A stretch of DNA of 64,000 nucleotides, from the NCBI GenBank assembly GCA_050305515.1, contig JBNLFL010000020.1:1-64000 (forward strand), written 5' to 3'. Below the pieces are notes generated by a model. The model was given only the letters and a program-made list of their open reading frames with translations. It did no database searches and had not been told where the DNA came from. A program made the translations under genes and the position numbers. How positions within the stretch are numbered: the stretch's first letter is position 1; every line of letters starts with the position of its first letter. This DNA is from JAFGUB01 sp050305515. Its GTDB lineage: Bacteria > Campylobacterota > Campylobacteria > Campylobacterales > Sulfurimonadaceae. Below, piece by piece: positions 1-7,265 of this stretch.

Positions 1-46
1 AAGGTGAGAGAGGTGTATATCTCAAACTATTAACTTTGTTTTAAAA

Positions 47-125
47 ATGAAATGATAGTTATTTTATTGAAAGTGTCCAGAAACTATCCGATACTATCAT
101 TTCATATTGAAAAAACTATCATTTT
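47..125. repeat. Inverted and direct repeat, AT-rich left edge
   Basis: A perfect 13-bp inverted repeat, ATGAAATGATAGT at 47-59 and ACTATCATTTCAT at 93-105, flanks a 33-nt spacer. A further direct copy of its core (ACTATCATTT) follows at 116-125, and a tandem CGTTTGTACA doublet lies at 131-150. The stretch is AT-rich and has no open frame. It sits just before the recombinase remnant, so it could be recombinase or excisionase binding DNA; that is inference. Confidence 0.45.
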
Positions 126-149
126 AAAGTCGTTTGTACACGTTTGTAC

Positions 150-296
150 ATGAGTTCAGGGAAGTTCAGTATCAATCAGGTGGCACAGATGATGGGGCAT
201 ACAACCATAGATATGCTGATCACACGGTACAATAAATTCATACCTTCTGAAATAAGAAAAATTGATAAAAGTATCGGAATCTTAAATGCGTTTTAG
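150..296 (+). pseudogene. Tyrosine recombinase (integrase) C-terminal remnant
   Basis: The frame from ATG 150 to TAG 296 gives 48 residues that look like the C-terminal end of a phage-type tyrosine recombinase. It has the box II segment QVAQMMGHTTIDM with the GH(T/S) motif, and then TRYNKF, where the Tyr is in the expected place for the nucleophile. The Arg of box I, the HxxR segment and the whole core-binding domain are missing; the same frame has a stop at 108-110. It is therefore a decayed or truncated integrase. Its 3' end lies 66 bp from the tRNA-Asn 3' end, the usual position of an island integrase. A frameshifted longer gene reaching beyond the left edge cannot be excluded. Confidence 0.6.
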
Positions 297-362
297 CTAC
301 CATATAGCTACTAAGCGAAAATAAAGCTCTGGAAGTCCGTAATTTAGGGGTTTGTGAGGTTG

Positions 363-437
363 TGGCTCCGGATACTGGATTCGAACCAGTGACCAAGTGA
401 TTAACAGTCACCTACTCTACCGCTGAGCTAATCCGGA
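363..437 (-). tRNA. tRNA-Asn (GTT)
   Basis: The minus strand folds as a standard cloverleaf. The acceptor arm begins TCCGGAT, the D arm contains AGCTCAGCGGTAGAG, the anticodon loop CTGTTAA carries GTT (403-405 on plus strand), and the T arm contains GGTTCGAATCC. The 3' CCA is encoded (363-365). It is the downstream member of a Ser-Asn pair. Its 3' end faces the integrase remnant, making it the likely attachment-site gene. Confidence 0.95.
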
Positions 438-455
438 ATGAGGTCTTTTAAGAGG

Positions 456-546
456 TGGCGGACAGAGAGGGATTCGAACCCTCGGTACCGTTACCAGTAC
501 GCATCCTTAGCAGGGATGTGGTTTCAGCCAGCTCACCCATCTGTCC
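456..546 (-). tRNA. tRNA-Ser (GCT)
   Basis: A 91-nt class II tRNA on the minus strand. The acceptor stem is GGACAGA paired with TCTGTCC, the anticodon loop CTGCTAA carries GCT (AGC/AGU codons), a long variable arm follows, and the T arm has GGGTTCGAATCCC. CCA is encoded. It lies 18 bp upstream of tRNA-Asn and is probably co-transcribed with it. Confidence 0.95.
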
Positions 547-568
547 AAGTCTCGAAAAAGAGACGGAA

Positions 569-574
569 ATTATA
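569..574 (-). promoter_or_regulatory. -10 box for the tRNA-Ser/tRNA-Asn pair
   Basis: ATTATA on the plus strand is a perfect TATAAT on the minus strand, 22 bp upstream of tRNA-Ser. No good -35 hexamer is visible, as is common for housekeeping promoters in Campylobacterota. Confidence 0.5.
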
Positions 575-628
575 CTGCCAACAATATAACAGTTACCTTA
601 AATACTTTCGAAATCCTCATGAAACGCC

Positions 629-1291
629 CTAAATCTGGCGTGGAATCATCATAATATCGGATTTAATTTTATAGCTGAGTGGCTTTAGTGTTGCCACATT
701 GTCATATCCCGACTCTTTGTATGCGGTAGCCATAGCGTCAAAAACATTTTTATACCGCTGCAAAAACTGCAGCATGGGCGTTTCAACCTCTTCATCAAGA
801 TAGAGCTCTTCGATCAGTGCATTGACATAAAGCCATTTGGCTTCAAAATCTTTCTGAAGATTTTTTTTGGGTTCTCTTACAAAAGCTTTTTTCAAACGTC
901 CCAGTTCGCGCCAGCCTCTGATGAGTTCAGCCAGACCAATGCTCGCGATACGCCGGTTAAATCCCTCCAGCTCTGTAATGACGACTTCCTGATCTTTCTG
1001 AAGGCTGGGTGCATACTCCTGCAGCGATGCGGACACACTGCGTACTTTCGCATCATAATCCCTGAGCTGTTTGAGTATTGCTTCCTGTCCATACAGTTCA
1101 AGCCGTTTTTGCAACGCTTTGAGTGTCGTGTCAAATTCATTCATTCTGTCATAGTCGCCGCGTTTGACAATGGCATTCATGGCATGGACATTCTGATTAA
1201 AAAGGGTTGTAACGCTATCTTCCTGCGAATGGGAAGCAGCATGAAGCGTTATTGTGACATAGAAGGAAATAAGAAGAATAAAACGTTTCAA
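629..1291 (-). CDS. Hypothetical exported protein, 220 aa
   Basis: The product starts with a typical signal peptide (basic MKR, then a hydrophobic run ending near HAASHS at residue 22), followed by a mostly helical, charged periplasmic domain of about 200 residues with Leu-rich heptad-like stretches. No catalytic motif or named domain was recognised. The start is a TTG at 1289-1291, supported by a good Shine-Dalgarno (AAAGGTGG) six bases upstream. It stands alone between the tRNAs and pyrF, 61 bp beyond the pyrF stop. Function unknown; a structural or envelope role is only a guess from the signal peptide. Confidence 0.75.
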   Translation of the reverse strand: MKRFILLISFYVTITLHAASHSQEDSVTTLFNQNVHAMNAIVKRGDYDRMNEFDTTLKALQKRLELYGQEAILKQLRDYDAKVRSVSASLQEYAPSLQKDQEVVITELEGFNRRIASIGLAELIRGWRELGRLKKAFVREPKKNLQKDFEAKWLYVNALIEELYLDEEVETPMLQFLQRYKNVFDAMATAYKESGYDNVATLKPLSYKIKSDIMMIPRQI

Positions 1292-1352
1292 GCATCCACC
1301 TTTTTTTGATGCAATGCTAAATGGAAACGATTACAGAAAGTTCACGGAAGAA

Positions 1353-2036
1353 TTACAGCGATGTAATGATTTTTTTCACCACTTCTTCAGGATTTTCAGC
1401 TTTATAAATAGGCCGACCGACGACAATGAAATCTACCAAGGCATCCCGTGCTACATCAATGGTAGCAACACGCTGCTGGTCTCCCGCATCTTCGCCAAAA
1501 GGACGAATACCCGGGGTAAGTGTAATAAACTCTTTACATGTAAGCGATTTTATCGATGCGCTTTCAAACGCGCTGCACACGACCCCGTCGAGTCCGGCGC
1601 GGTGGGCATCGGCAGCAAACTGGTCGGCTTTGGAGGCGATATTCGCGCCATAGACTGCTTCAAACCCCTTTTCATCGAACGAAGTCAGTGCTGTCACGGC
1701 AAGTACCAGAGGCCGCTTTTCATACGGAGCCAGACGCGTCATCACCTCTCGCATCGCTTTTTCGCCTGCCGAAGCATGCACATTGAACATATCGACGCCG
1801 AGATCCATAATGGACTCCGCCGCGTCTGCCATTGTGTTGGGAATGTCATAGAGTTTGAGATCCAGAAAGATTTTGAAATCCGGGTTAATAGCCTTAATGG
1901 CTTCAAGAAAGGGCTTGCCGTCGCGAATATAGGAACGCAGTCCTACTTTAAGCCAGACGGGGTAGTTTTTTATCTTCTCGATAAGTGCGAGATTTTCGCC
2001 CATCGAGGGCAGATCGAGTGCAACGCAGAGTTCCAT
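1353..2036 (-). CDS. pyrF: Orotidine 5'-phosphate decarboxylase
   Basis: Decarboxylates OMP to UMP, the last step of de novo pyrimidine synthesis. The protein (227 aa, normal for the family) opens with the TIM-barrel first strand ELCVALDLPS and carries the catalytic tetrad segment FLDLKLYDIPNT around residue 57 (D-x-K-x-x-D). The phosphate-binding end includes VVGRPIY near the C-terminus. A TTACATGTAA copy lies in the gene and encodes the LTCKE segment (1534-1543). Another copy sits just upstream of the start (2046-2055). The gene is divergent from the ankyrin gene with a 76-bp gap. Confidence 0.96.
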   Translation of the reverse strand: MELCVALDLPSMGENLALIEKIKNYPVWLKVGLRSYIRDGKPFLEAIKAINPDFKIFLDLKLYDIPNTMADAAESIMDLGVDMFNVHASAGEKAMREVMTRLAPYEKRPLVLAVTALTSFDEKGFEAVYGANIASKADQFAADAHRAGLDGVVCSAFESASIKSLTCKEFITLTPGIRPFGEDAGDQQRVATIDVARDALVDFIVVGRPIYKAENPEEVVKKIITSL

Positions 2037-2112
2037 TTACAGCCTTTACATGTAATGTGCAATTATACCTAAAGCCTTTTTTTGTATCATTGGCAAAAAG
2101 TTGGAGTAAACC

Positions 2113-2562
2113 ATGACAAAAACAGAACTTTTATCATCACTCGATGCCACCATTGCGGAGCGCCTGAAAGGCTATGACAATCATCCCGGGAGCGAAGAGC
2201 TCTTCGCACTGCTCGAAGAGATTGTTTTTCATGGCGACAGCGAAGCGTTCAAAGCCTGCTTTGAAGCAGGTGTCGATGTGAACATTCAGAACAAATACGG
2301 CTGGACGCCGCTGCATATTGCCATTCGCCGCAATCACCGTGATATGGTCGAATACCTTCTTGACAAAGGTGCCGACATTAACCGTGTTGACGGTGTAGGC
2401 TGGACGCCGCTGATGGAATCGATCATGGATGACATGACCGACTTGTGCGCTCTGTTGGTATCACGCGGTGCCGATAAAAGCATCGCCAACCAGCGCGGCG
2501 CGACGGCTGCCATGCTGGTACAGAAATTCGGCCGCCAGAGCATGATGCCTTTCTTTATGTAA
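2113..2562 (+). CDS. Ankyrin-repeat protein
   Basis: A 149-aa protein with two clear and one partial ankyrin repeats in residues 45-135: VNIQNKYGWTPLHIAIRRN followed by a repeat with INRVDGVGWTPLMESI, then ADKSIANQRGATAAMLVQK. No signal peptide, so cytoplasmic. Ankyrin repeats mediate protein binding; the partner is unknown. ATG 2113 is preceded by GGAG at good spacing. The 3' end overlaps the convergent dioxygenase gene by 8 bp. Confidence 0.88.
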   Translation: MTKTELLSSLDATIAERLKGYDNHPGSEELFALLEEIVFHGDSEAFKACFEAGVDVNIQNKYGWTPLHIAIRRNHRDMVEYLLDKGADINRVDGVGWTPLMESIMDDMTDLCALLVSRGADKSIANQRGATAAMLVQKFGRQSMMPFFM

Positions 2563-3403
2563 CTCCTTTTCCGGCTATCCATCCCTTCATGCTGATGGAG
2601 CCGTTTTGAAATCCTTCAAAAACCGTCTCTACCGGTTCGTCAGCTCCTACAGTTCCGGCGAAATAGAGCAGCGGAATGTAATGTTCATCACTTGGATGCG
2701 CCATGCGTGCCGATTCTCCCGCATCATGCATGTTGACAAGCCGCTCGAAAGCGCGTGCCTCGATGGCATCACTGACATAGGCATCAAAATCGCTGGCCCA
2801 CTGCGGCGGCGCCGTCTCGTCAAACGATGCTTCGCGAAGATTGTGTGTCACATTGCCGCTACCAATAATTAAAACACCCTGAGAACGCAAATAGGAGAGT
2901 TTTCTTCCCAGTAAAAAATGCTCGGAAAAAGAGAGTTTTTTGCCCATCCCCAGCTGCAAAACGGGAATATCCGCATCGGGATACATGTGATACAGCAGCG
3001 ACCAGCAGCCGTGATCAAGCGGACGTTCTTTCAACCGCAAAGCCAAATTCGCAGCCGCCATCTGCTCTGCTAGTTCAGGCGCGCCCGGAGCATCATAAAC
3101 AATGTCATAAAGCGGGTCAGGGAATCCGAAAAAATCATAAAGCAGCGTATTGTGTACACTGTGTGTCAGCGTGGGCGCGGAAGGCTGCCAATGGGCGGAG
3201 ACTACCAAAATGGCTTCAGGACGGGGCAGTCGCCTGCCCAAACCACGCAGCATCCGTGTAAAATCGTTGTCGGCTACAAGGTTCATTGGCGAACCGTGAC
3301 CGAGAAACAGCGAAGGCATCATAGCTTTTTCCTTTGCAAACCCTTTGACATGTATGCCAAGAAGCGTCATGCCAAGCAGCGACAAAAACGTTTTACGTGT
3401 CAT
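2555..3403 (-). CDS. ygiD: YgiD-type class III extradiol ring-cleavage dioxygenase, exported
   Basis: Belongs to the LigB/4,5-DOPA dioxygenase family, non-haem Fe(II) or Zn enzymes opening catechol rings. Visible family features are the metal His in LFLGHGSPMN (residue about 35), VSAHWQ near residue 70, and VLIIGSGNVTHNLRE with the distal His near residue 180. Unlike the E. coli enzyme, it has an N-terminal extension of about 25 residues (MTRKTFLSLLGMTLLGIHVKG) resembling a signal or Tat-like leader, suggesting a periplasmic form. Substrate unknown. The gene lies just upstream of, and apart from, the tetR gene; a TTACATGTAA copy occupies the 25-bp gap (3413-3422). Confidence 0.88.
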   Translation of the reverse strand: MTRKTFLSLLGMTLLGIHVKGFAKEKAMMPSLFLGHGSPMNLVADNDFTRMLRGLGRRLPRPEAILVVSAHWQPSAPTLTHSVHNTLLYDFFGFPDPLYDIVYDAPGAPELAEQMAAANLALRLKERPLDHGCWSLLYHMYPDADIPVLQLGMGKKLSFSEHFLLGRKLSYLRSQGVLIIGSGNVTHNLREASFDETAPPQWASDFDAYVSDAIEARAFERLVNMHDAGESARMAHPSDEHYIPLLYFAGTVGADEPVETVFEGFQNGSISMKGWIAGKGVT

Positions 3404-3428
3404 GAATGCTCCTTACATGTAAACCAGG

Positions 3429-4031
3429 CTATGCCCCGATAAGGGCAAGTTCTTCAAGCGCCTTTTGAGTCAGATAGGGGCGCATCGCCCCTTCAATATG
3501 AACAAATCCACGTTCTATATGTGCTTCATCAACCGGCAGTCCCAACGTTTCCAGATACGATTGCCAAAACTGGGAGTTCATCAGAATCGTATCGGAAAGC
3601 TGTTCGAGAACATTATCCACAGGTACTCTGAGATAACCGTTGATCACAAGATGGCGCAGTACCGTCACAATACGTTCGCGATGTTTCAGGTTGTCTTCGA
3701 TGTAACGCGCTTTAAGCACCGGGTCGCGAGAGAGCAGAAAAAGCAGTTCGCGGTGAAAAAAACGGTACTCGTAATAGACACGTACAAGATACTGCTGATG
3801 TTCATGAACCGAGCGTATGGTTCCCGGCAATTCTGATACCTCAAGAACGCTTTTGGATTGCATCTGCTCATACAGTGCAAATACGATCGCTTCACGGTTT
3901 TTGAAGTGGTAATGCAGATTGCCCGGACTCATTTCCAGAGCCGCGGCAATATGATTGGTGGTGGCGGCTTGCGTGTTGTTCTCGTTAAAGAGCCCCAGCG
4001 CCGCGTTTAAAATTTTCTCTTTGGTATTCAT
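3429..4031 (-). CDS. TetR-family transcriptional regulator
   Basis: A 200-aa repressor with the N-terminal TetR helix-turn-helix: KEKILNAALGLFNEN, then ATTNHIAAALEMSPGNLHYHFKNREAI, residues 3-50. The C-terminal two thirds is a helical ligand/dimer domain of the YfiR-like kind. The ATG at 4031 is preferred over longer in-frame starts because those would run into the yceI gene, and the family N-terminus begins here. It is 13 bp downstream of yceI, so the two form one operon. The perfect palindromes upstream of yceI are its probable operators, implying autoregulation. Confidence 0.9.
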   Translation of the reverse strand: MNTKEKILNAALGLFNENNTQAATTNHIAAALEMSPGNLHYHFKNREAIVFALYEQMQSKSVLEVSELPGTIRSVHEHQQYLVRVYYEYRFFHRELLFLLSRDPVLKARYIEDNLKHRERIVTVLRHLVINGYLRVPVDNVLEQLSDTILMNSQFWQSYLETLGLPVDEAHIERGFVHIEGAMRPYLTQKALEELALIGA

Positions 4032-4044
4032 CTTACCCTGTCGT

Positions 4045-4620
4045 TTACTTGGTGATTCCCTCAAGCTCCAAAGAGATTTTAACATCTTCGCCGACAGCGA
4101 CACCGCCAGCTTCAAGAATTTTGTTCCATGTCAATCCGAAATCTTTGCGGTTGATCGTGCCTTCAAGTGACATACCGCTGCGTTTGTTGCCCCAGGGATC
4201 AACAACCTCTCCCGATATTTCAGCTTCGAACGTCACCGCTTTGGTAATGCCGTTGAGAGTCAGATTGCCAGTCACTTTACTCCCTTTCAAACCGGTCATG
4301 ACAAACGTCATTTCCGGATTTTTCTCTACATTGAAGAAATCAGCACCGCGCAGATGCGCATCGCGTTTTTCAATGCCGGTGTCAACGCTCTTGACATCAA
4401 CCGTTCCGTTTAGGGACTTTAAAACGCCGTCAGTCAGCTCATACGTACCGCTGAAGTCTTTGAAGTGCCCCTTGACATTGCTGACCATCATGTGACGTAC
4501 CTTGAATGCAACGCTCGAATGCGAGACATCAACTTCATAAGTTGCACCCATCAGGGCACTGCCTGCGAGCAGTAACGCTGCGGCAACATTTCTTGCGACG
4601 TGTGAAAAAGACATTTTCAA
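4045..4620 (-). CDS. YceI-family periplasmic lipid-binding protein
   Basis: A 191-aa exported protein: signal peptide with AAALLLAGSALMG cleaved near residue 25, then the YceI lipocalin-like barrel beginning TYEVDVSHSSVAFKVRH and ending FGLTWNKILEAGGVAVGEDVKISLELEG. YceI proteins bind polyisoprenoid or quinone-like lipids in the periplasm. It is the first gene of a yceI-tetR operon; the Shine-Dalgarno AAAAGGA lies directly after operator 1. Regulation by the neighbouring TetR protein is inferred from the two palindromes in its promoter. Confidence 0.93.
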   Translation of the reverse strand: MKMSFSHVARNVAAALLLAGSALMGATYEVDVSHSSVAFKVRHMMVSNVKGHFKDFSGTYELTDGVLKSLNGTVDVKSVDTGIEKRDAHLRGADFFNVEKNPEMTFVMTGLKGSKVTGNLTLNGITKAVTFEAEISGEVVDPWGNKRSGMSLEGTINRKDFGLTWNKILEAGGVAVGEDVKISLELEGITK

Positions 4621-4628
4621 TCCTTTTA

Positions 4629-4640
4629 GAGTAATTACTC
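4629..4640. promoter_or_regulatory. Operator 1, GAGTAATTACTC palindrome
   Basis: A perfect 12-bp palindrome lies between the presumed promoter and the ribosome binding site of yceI, 8 bp upstream of the start codon. It has the same core as operator 2, 47 bp away centre to centre. Placement fits a TetR-type repressor blocking transcription of yceI-tetR. Confidence 0.65.
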
Positions 4641-4672
4641 CAGGATTGTCGCAAATCTTTACTTAAATACAT

Positions 4673-4690
4673 TTAGAGTAATTACTCTAA
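4673..4690. promoter_or_regulatory. Operator 2, 18-bp perfect palindrome
   Basis: TTAGAGTAATTACTCTAA is a perfect 18-bp palindrome, 52 bp upstream of the yceI start. It extends the GAGTAATTACTC core of operator 1 by three bases each side. With operator 1 it brackets the probable yceI promoter. A TTACATGTAA element (4694-4703) follows three bases further on. Confidence 0.65.
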
Positions 4691-4719
4691 TGTTTACATG
4701 TAAGCATCTACGAACTGTC

Positions 4720-6003
4720 TCAGGTGTCACACGCTTCAAATGTCAAACCGCCGACAGAAAACAGATGATTTCCATCAAGGTATTCATGTGTAAACGTGAA
4801 GCCCTGTGCACGCAGCATCGCATTGACAATATAGAGTCCAAGACCGAAACTTCGTGTACGCTGCGGTCCGTTTTGATGGACAAAGGGTTCGAGCATGGCG
4901 GCGAAAGAGCGCTCTTCCGGCCAGGACTCCGCTTCGTTGATGAAGATAAGCCGGTCACCTTCTCTGACAATTTCCAGAACGCCTCCTGATGCGTACTTCA
5001 TCGCATTGTCGATCATGTTTTTAAAAACCGCATAAATCATGCCTTCATCCGCCTGAACATAACACCCTTTCAGATTGCTGCAGACAATGTGTTCATCATC
5101 TATCAAAAGCTCCTGCAGGACCTGATACACTATCATTTCAACCGATACGCTCTCCATTTCGGGCTTGAGCAGTTGCGATGTCACCTGTTCCACCCGTGCC
5201 ATTTCGGCAATCAGATGTTCCAGCCTTCGGTAAGAACGGTCAAGAATCTCTTTTTCCCGTCCGTCTTCTATCATGGCAATAGCAATCTTGCCCGAGGTAA
5301 TGGGAGTTTTCAACTCATGCATCACATTTCGCAAAAAGAGGTGCCGCGCTTCCATAAGTGCGCGATTTTTCCTGACCGCTTCATCAAAGGCCCGACCGAC
5401 ATACGCAATCTCGTCGTTACCTCGAATAGGGCTTGAAAAATATGTGCCTGTCTCACCATAACGCCGTATCGCCTGCGCCAGCCGTTTCAGCGGCAGCAGA
5501 CTGTGGACGATTGAAAAATACAGCAGCAGCAGCAGACCGCCAAAAAGCACGCCGACACTGATAAAGAGTCCAAAATCATCCTGGCGCGGCTGTGTGAGAA
5601 TCATAAACGGCGGATTGGCCCGTGCAATATAAACATACGTACGCGACGCATCGACCCCGATCTTCATCCGACCGTCTTCAAGCGCTTCCGCAATCTCCGG
5701 TGCGAACGTTTCCGAAGCAGCTGCGGGAACCTCTGTCATAATCTTTTCGATGCTCGCATTATCATCGAGAAAACGGTAACCCCACTCTTCAAATGCCGCC
5801 CTTCGCTGGGCATGCGGATGTAAAACGCTCAGACGCAGTTTTTGCAAAATCTGGCTGGCTTCATGTTTGGCCAGCTCCGCAGATTGGGCCTGCATCTGCC
5901 TGTACATGTAAACACCGGAAAAAATACCCGAAAGAAAAACTATGGCAAAGAAGAGGGTCAGTCGATAGAGAATGGAGCTGCGATTTGGCCAGTTAGCCGT
6001 CAA
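4720..6003 (-). CDS. Sensor histidine kinase (CpxA/ArsS-like architecture)
   Basis: A 427-aa membrane kinase. One transmembrane segment spans about residues 11-33, a periplasmic sensor domain of about 110 residues follows, a second segment lies at about 144-167, then HAMP. The dimerisation/phosphoacceptor box is NVMHELKTPITSG (His 229). The ATPase domain has the N box NMIDNAMKYASG and G box FGLGLYIVNAM. The gene overlaps the response-regulator gene by 11 bp and is the last of a four-gene operon whose first two products are small exported proteins, one with LTXXQ motifs. That layout resembles Cpx-type envelope stress or metal sensing; the signal is unknown. Confidence 0.9.
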   Translation of the reverse strand: MTANWPNRSSILYRLTLFFAIVFLSGIFSGVYMYRQMQAQSAELAKHEASQILQKLRLSVLHPHAQRRAAFEEWGYRFLDDNASIEKIMTEVPAAASETFAPEIAEALEDGRMKIGVDASRTYVYIARANPPFMILTQPRQDDFGLFISVGVLFGGLLLLLYFSIVHSLLPLKRLAQAIRRYGETGTYFSSPIRGNDEIAYVGRAFDEAVRKNRALMEARHLFLRNVMHELKTPITSGKIAIAMIEDGREKEILDRSYRRLEHLIAEMARVEQVTSQLLKPEMESVSVEMIVYQVLQELLIDDEHIVCSNLKGCYVQADEGMIYAVFKNMIDNAMKYASGGVLEIVREGDRLIFINEAESWPEERSFAAMLEPFVHQNGPQRTRSFGLGLYIVNAMLRAQGFTFTHEYLDGNHLFSVGGLTFEACDT

Positions 6004-6655
6004 AGCGGTAACCGTATCCGCGGACTGACTTGATGTAATGCGGATTTTTCGGATCTTCCTCGATTTTACTGCGCAGCCTGTTGATGATCACATCAATCGT
6101 TCTCGGGCTGCTTTCATACGAGATCGCTTCTGCGTTGTTGGCCAGAAAATCCCGGCTGAGTGCCCGGCCCGGATACTGGATAAACAGTGCCATCAACTCA
6201 TACTCGGCCTGGGTCAGATCCAGAAACTTCCCTTTTTTACTGATGCTGCGGCGCAGCTGAAAAAACTCAAAATCGCTATGGGACGTCACATCGGTTTTAC
6301 GGTAGCGTCGCATAACGCTGTTGATTCTTGCAATCAATTCGCGCGGTTCATACGGCTTTGGCAGATAATCATCGGCACCATAGTCAAAGGCTACGACTTT
6401 ATCATTGATATCGCTGCGGGCACTGGAAATAATAATCGGGGTATCTATCTGCGCCCTAATCTGCCGACACAGCTCCAGCCCGTCGATTTCAGGCAGTGTC
6501 AAGTCAAGTATGATCAGATCATAGTGATCAATTCCCAACACATTAAGGGCGGCTGCCGCCGAACTGACGACATGCACATCCTTCTGTCTGCTTTCAAGAA
6601 AACTCTTGAGCATTGTCGCAATATCTTCATCATCTTCAACCATCAATATTCGCAT
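5993..6655 (-). CDS. OmpR-family response regulator
   Basis: A 220-aa two-domain regulator. The receiver has the acidic pair EDD (residues 7-9), the phosphoacceptor Asp 51 in LIILDLTLPEIDG, the conserved Ser/Thr region IIISSARS and Lys 100 in YLPKPYEP. The C-terminal winged helix (about 125-220) ends with IDVIINRLRSKIEEDPKNPHYIK and the RGYGYRF signature. It is the partner of the kinase encoded just downstream (11-bp overlap). Probable targets include its own operon, with the LTXXQ gene 20 bp upstream. Confidence 0.94.
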   Translation of the reverse strand: MRILMVEDDEDIATMLKSFLESRQKDVHVVSSAAAALNVLGIDHYDLIILDLTLPEIDGLELCRQIRAQIDTPIIISSARSDINDKVVAFDYGADDYLPKPYEPRELIARINSVMRRYRKTDVTSHSDFEFFQLRRSISKKGKFLDLTQAEYELMALFIQYPGRALSRDFLANNAEAISYESSPRTIDVIINRLRSKIEEDPKNPHYIKSVRGYGYRFDG

Positions 6656-6675
6656 TCAATATCCTGCTCTTGCAT

Positions 6676-6930
6676 TTAGTTTACCAATACCCATTTGACG
6701 CGTTCGCCTTCACGTTCGGCAAGTATCCGTTTCTGTTCCGGCGTCAGCATGGCACGGATTTTGTCTTCGGCATGATTCACACAGTGGCTGATAGCATTGC
6801 GAATGGATTCAATTTGCTCTTTTTGTGCCTGTGTCAGATTCATATCATCTGCCATCTGCTGCGTATCGGCATGCGCATGGCACATACCGACGGTCACAAA
6901 AAGGCATGCAAAAAGCACGCGCTTCATCAT
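6676..6930 (-). CDS. Small exported LTXXQ (Spy/CpxP-like) protein
   Basis: An 84-aa protein with signal peptide MMKRVLFACLFVTVGMCHAHA, and a mature part of about 60 residues containing two LTXXQ motifs: LTQAQKEQI and LTPEQKRIL. Such motifs define the Spy/CpxP group of periplasmic chaperone-like proteins, which in enterobacteria damp Cpx signalling. The gene is shorter than CpxP (about 150 aa). It overlaps the upstream small gene by 4 bp (ATGA) and precedes the response regulator by 20 bp, which supports a periplasmic partner of the neighbouring kinase. Confidence 0.82.
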   Translation of the reverse strand: MMKRVLFACLFVTVGMCHAHADTQQMADDMNLTQAQKEQIESIRNAISHCVNHAEDKIRAMLTPEQKRILAEREGERVKWVLVN

Positions 6931-7112
6931 TCCTGCTCCACAGTTCCGTTACCGTCATCCGGCGTCTGGACTTCCGTCTGGACATCATTTTGTGCCAACT
7001 GATAGACATGTTCGCTGTGAGCTTCTGCTTCAGCTGCGTTGATCCCTGCAATTGTTACAAACATCAATCCGATTAATGCCAACATGATTGGCGAAAAAAC
7101 AAGTTTACCCAT
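6927..7112 (-). CDS. Small exported protein of unknown function, 61 aa
   Basis: The protein has a hydrophobic N-terminal segment (FSPIMLALIGLMFVTIAGINAAEA, about residues 6-29) that is a signal peptide or membrane anchor, then an acidic tail rich in Gln, Glu and Asp. No family was recognised. Start ATG 7112 has a strong Shine-Dalgarno (AAGGAGAAC). It is the first gene of the operon that continues with the LTXXQ protein, response regulator and kinase, overlapping the next gene by 4 bp. Confidence 0.72.
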   Translation of the reverse strand: MGKLVFSPIMLALIGLMFVTIAGINAAEAEAHSEHVYQLAQNDVQTEVQTPDDGNGTVEQE

Positions 7113-7229
7113 GTGTTCTCCTTATCCTTTTAAGATGACGGAGTATCACATTCTGCCGGAAACAGTGTATAAAAGTATTGTTAACAATTGTAAAGGAGTT
7201 GTGAAGAATCATAAAGGAGGCAGCAGGCG

Positions 7230-7255
7230 GTTACATGTAAAGGTTTACATGTAAC
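7230..7255. repeat. Paired TTACATGTAA copies forming an inverted repeat
   Basis: Two perfect TTACATGTAA palindromes (7231-7240 and 7245-7254) sit four bases apart in the gap downstream of acsA, giving a 26-bp nearly perfect palindrome from GTTACATG to CATGTAAC. It can form a cruciform or RNA hairpin and may act as the acsA terminator, though no T-run follows. The rest of the 153-bp gap holds the promoter region of the downstream operon. Confidence 0.6.
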
Positions 7256-7265
7256 GCGTGCTAAC

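Noticed and set aside
438..632. 64-codon open frame over the tRNA-Ser region
   Set aside because: It overlaps the tRNA gene, which explains the sequence fully.
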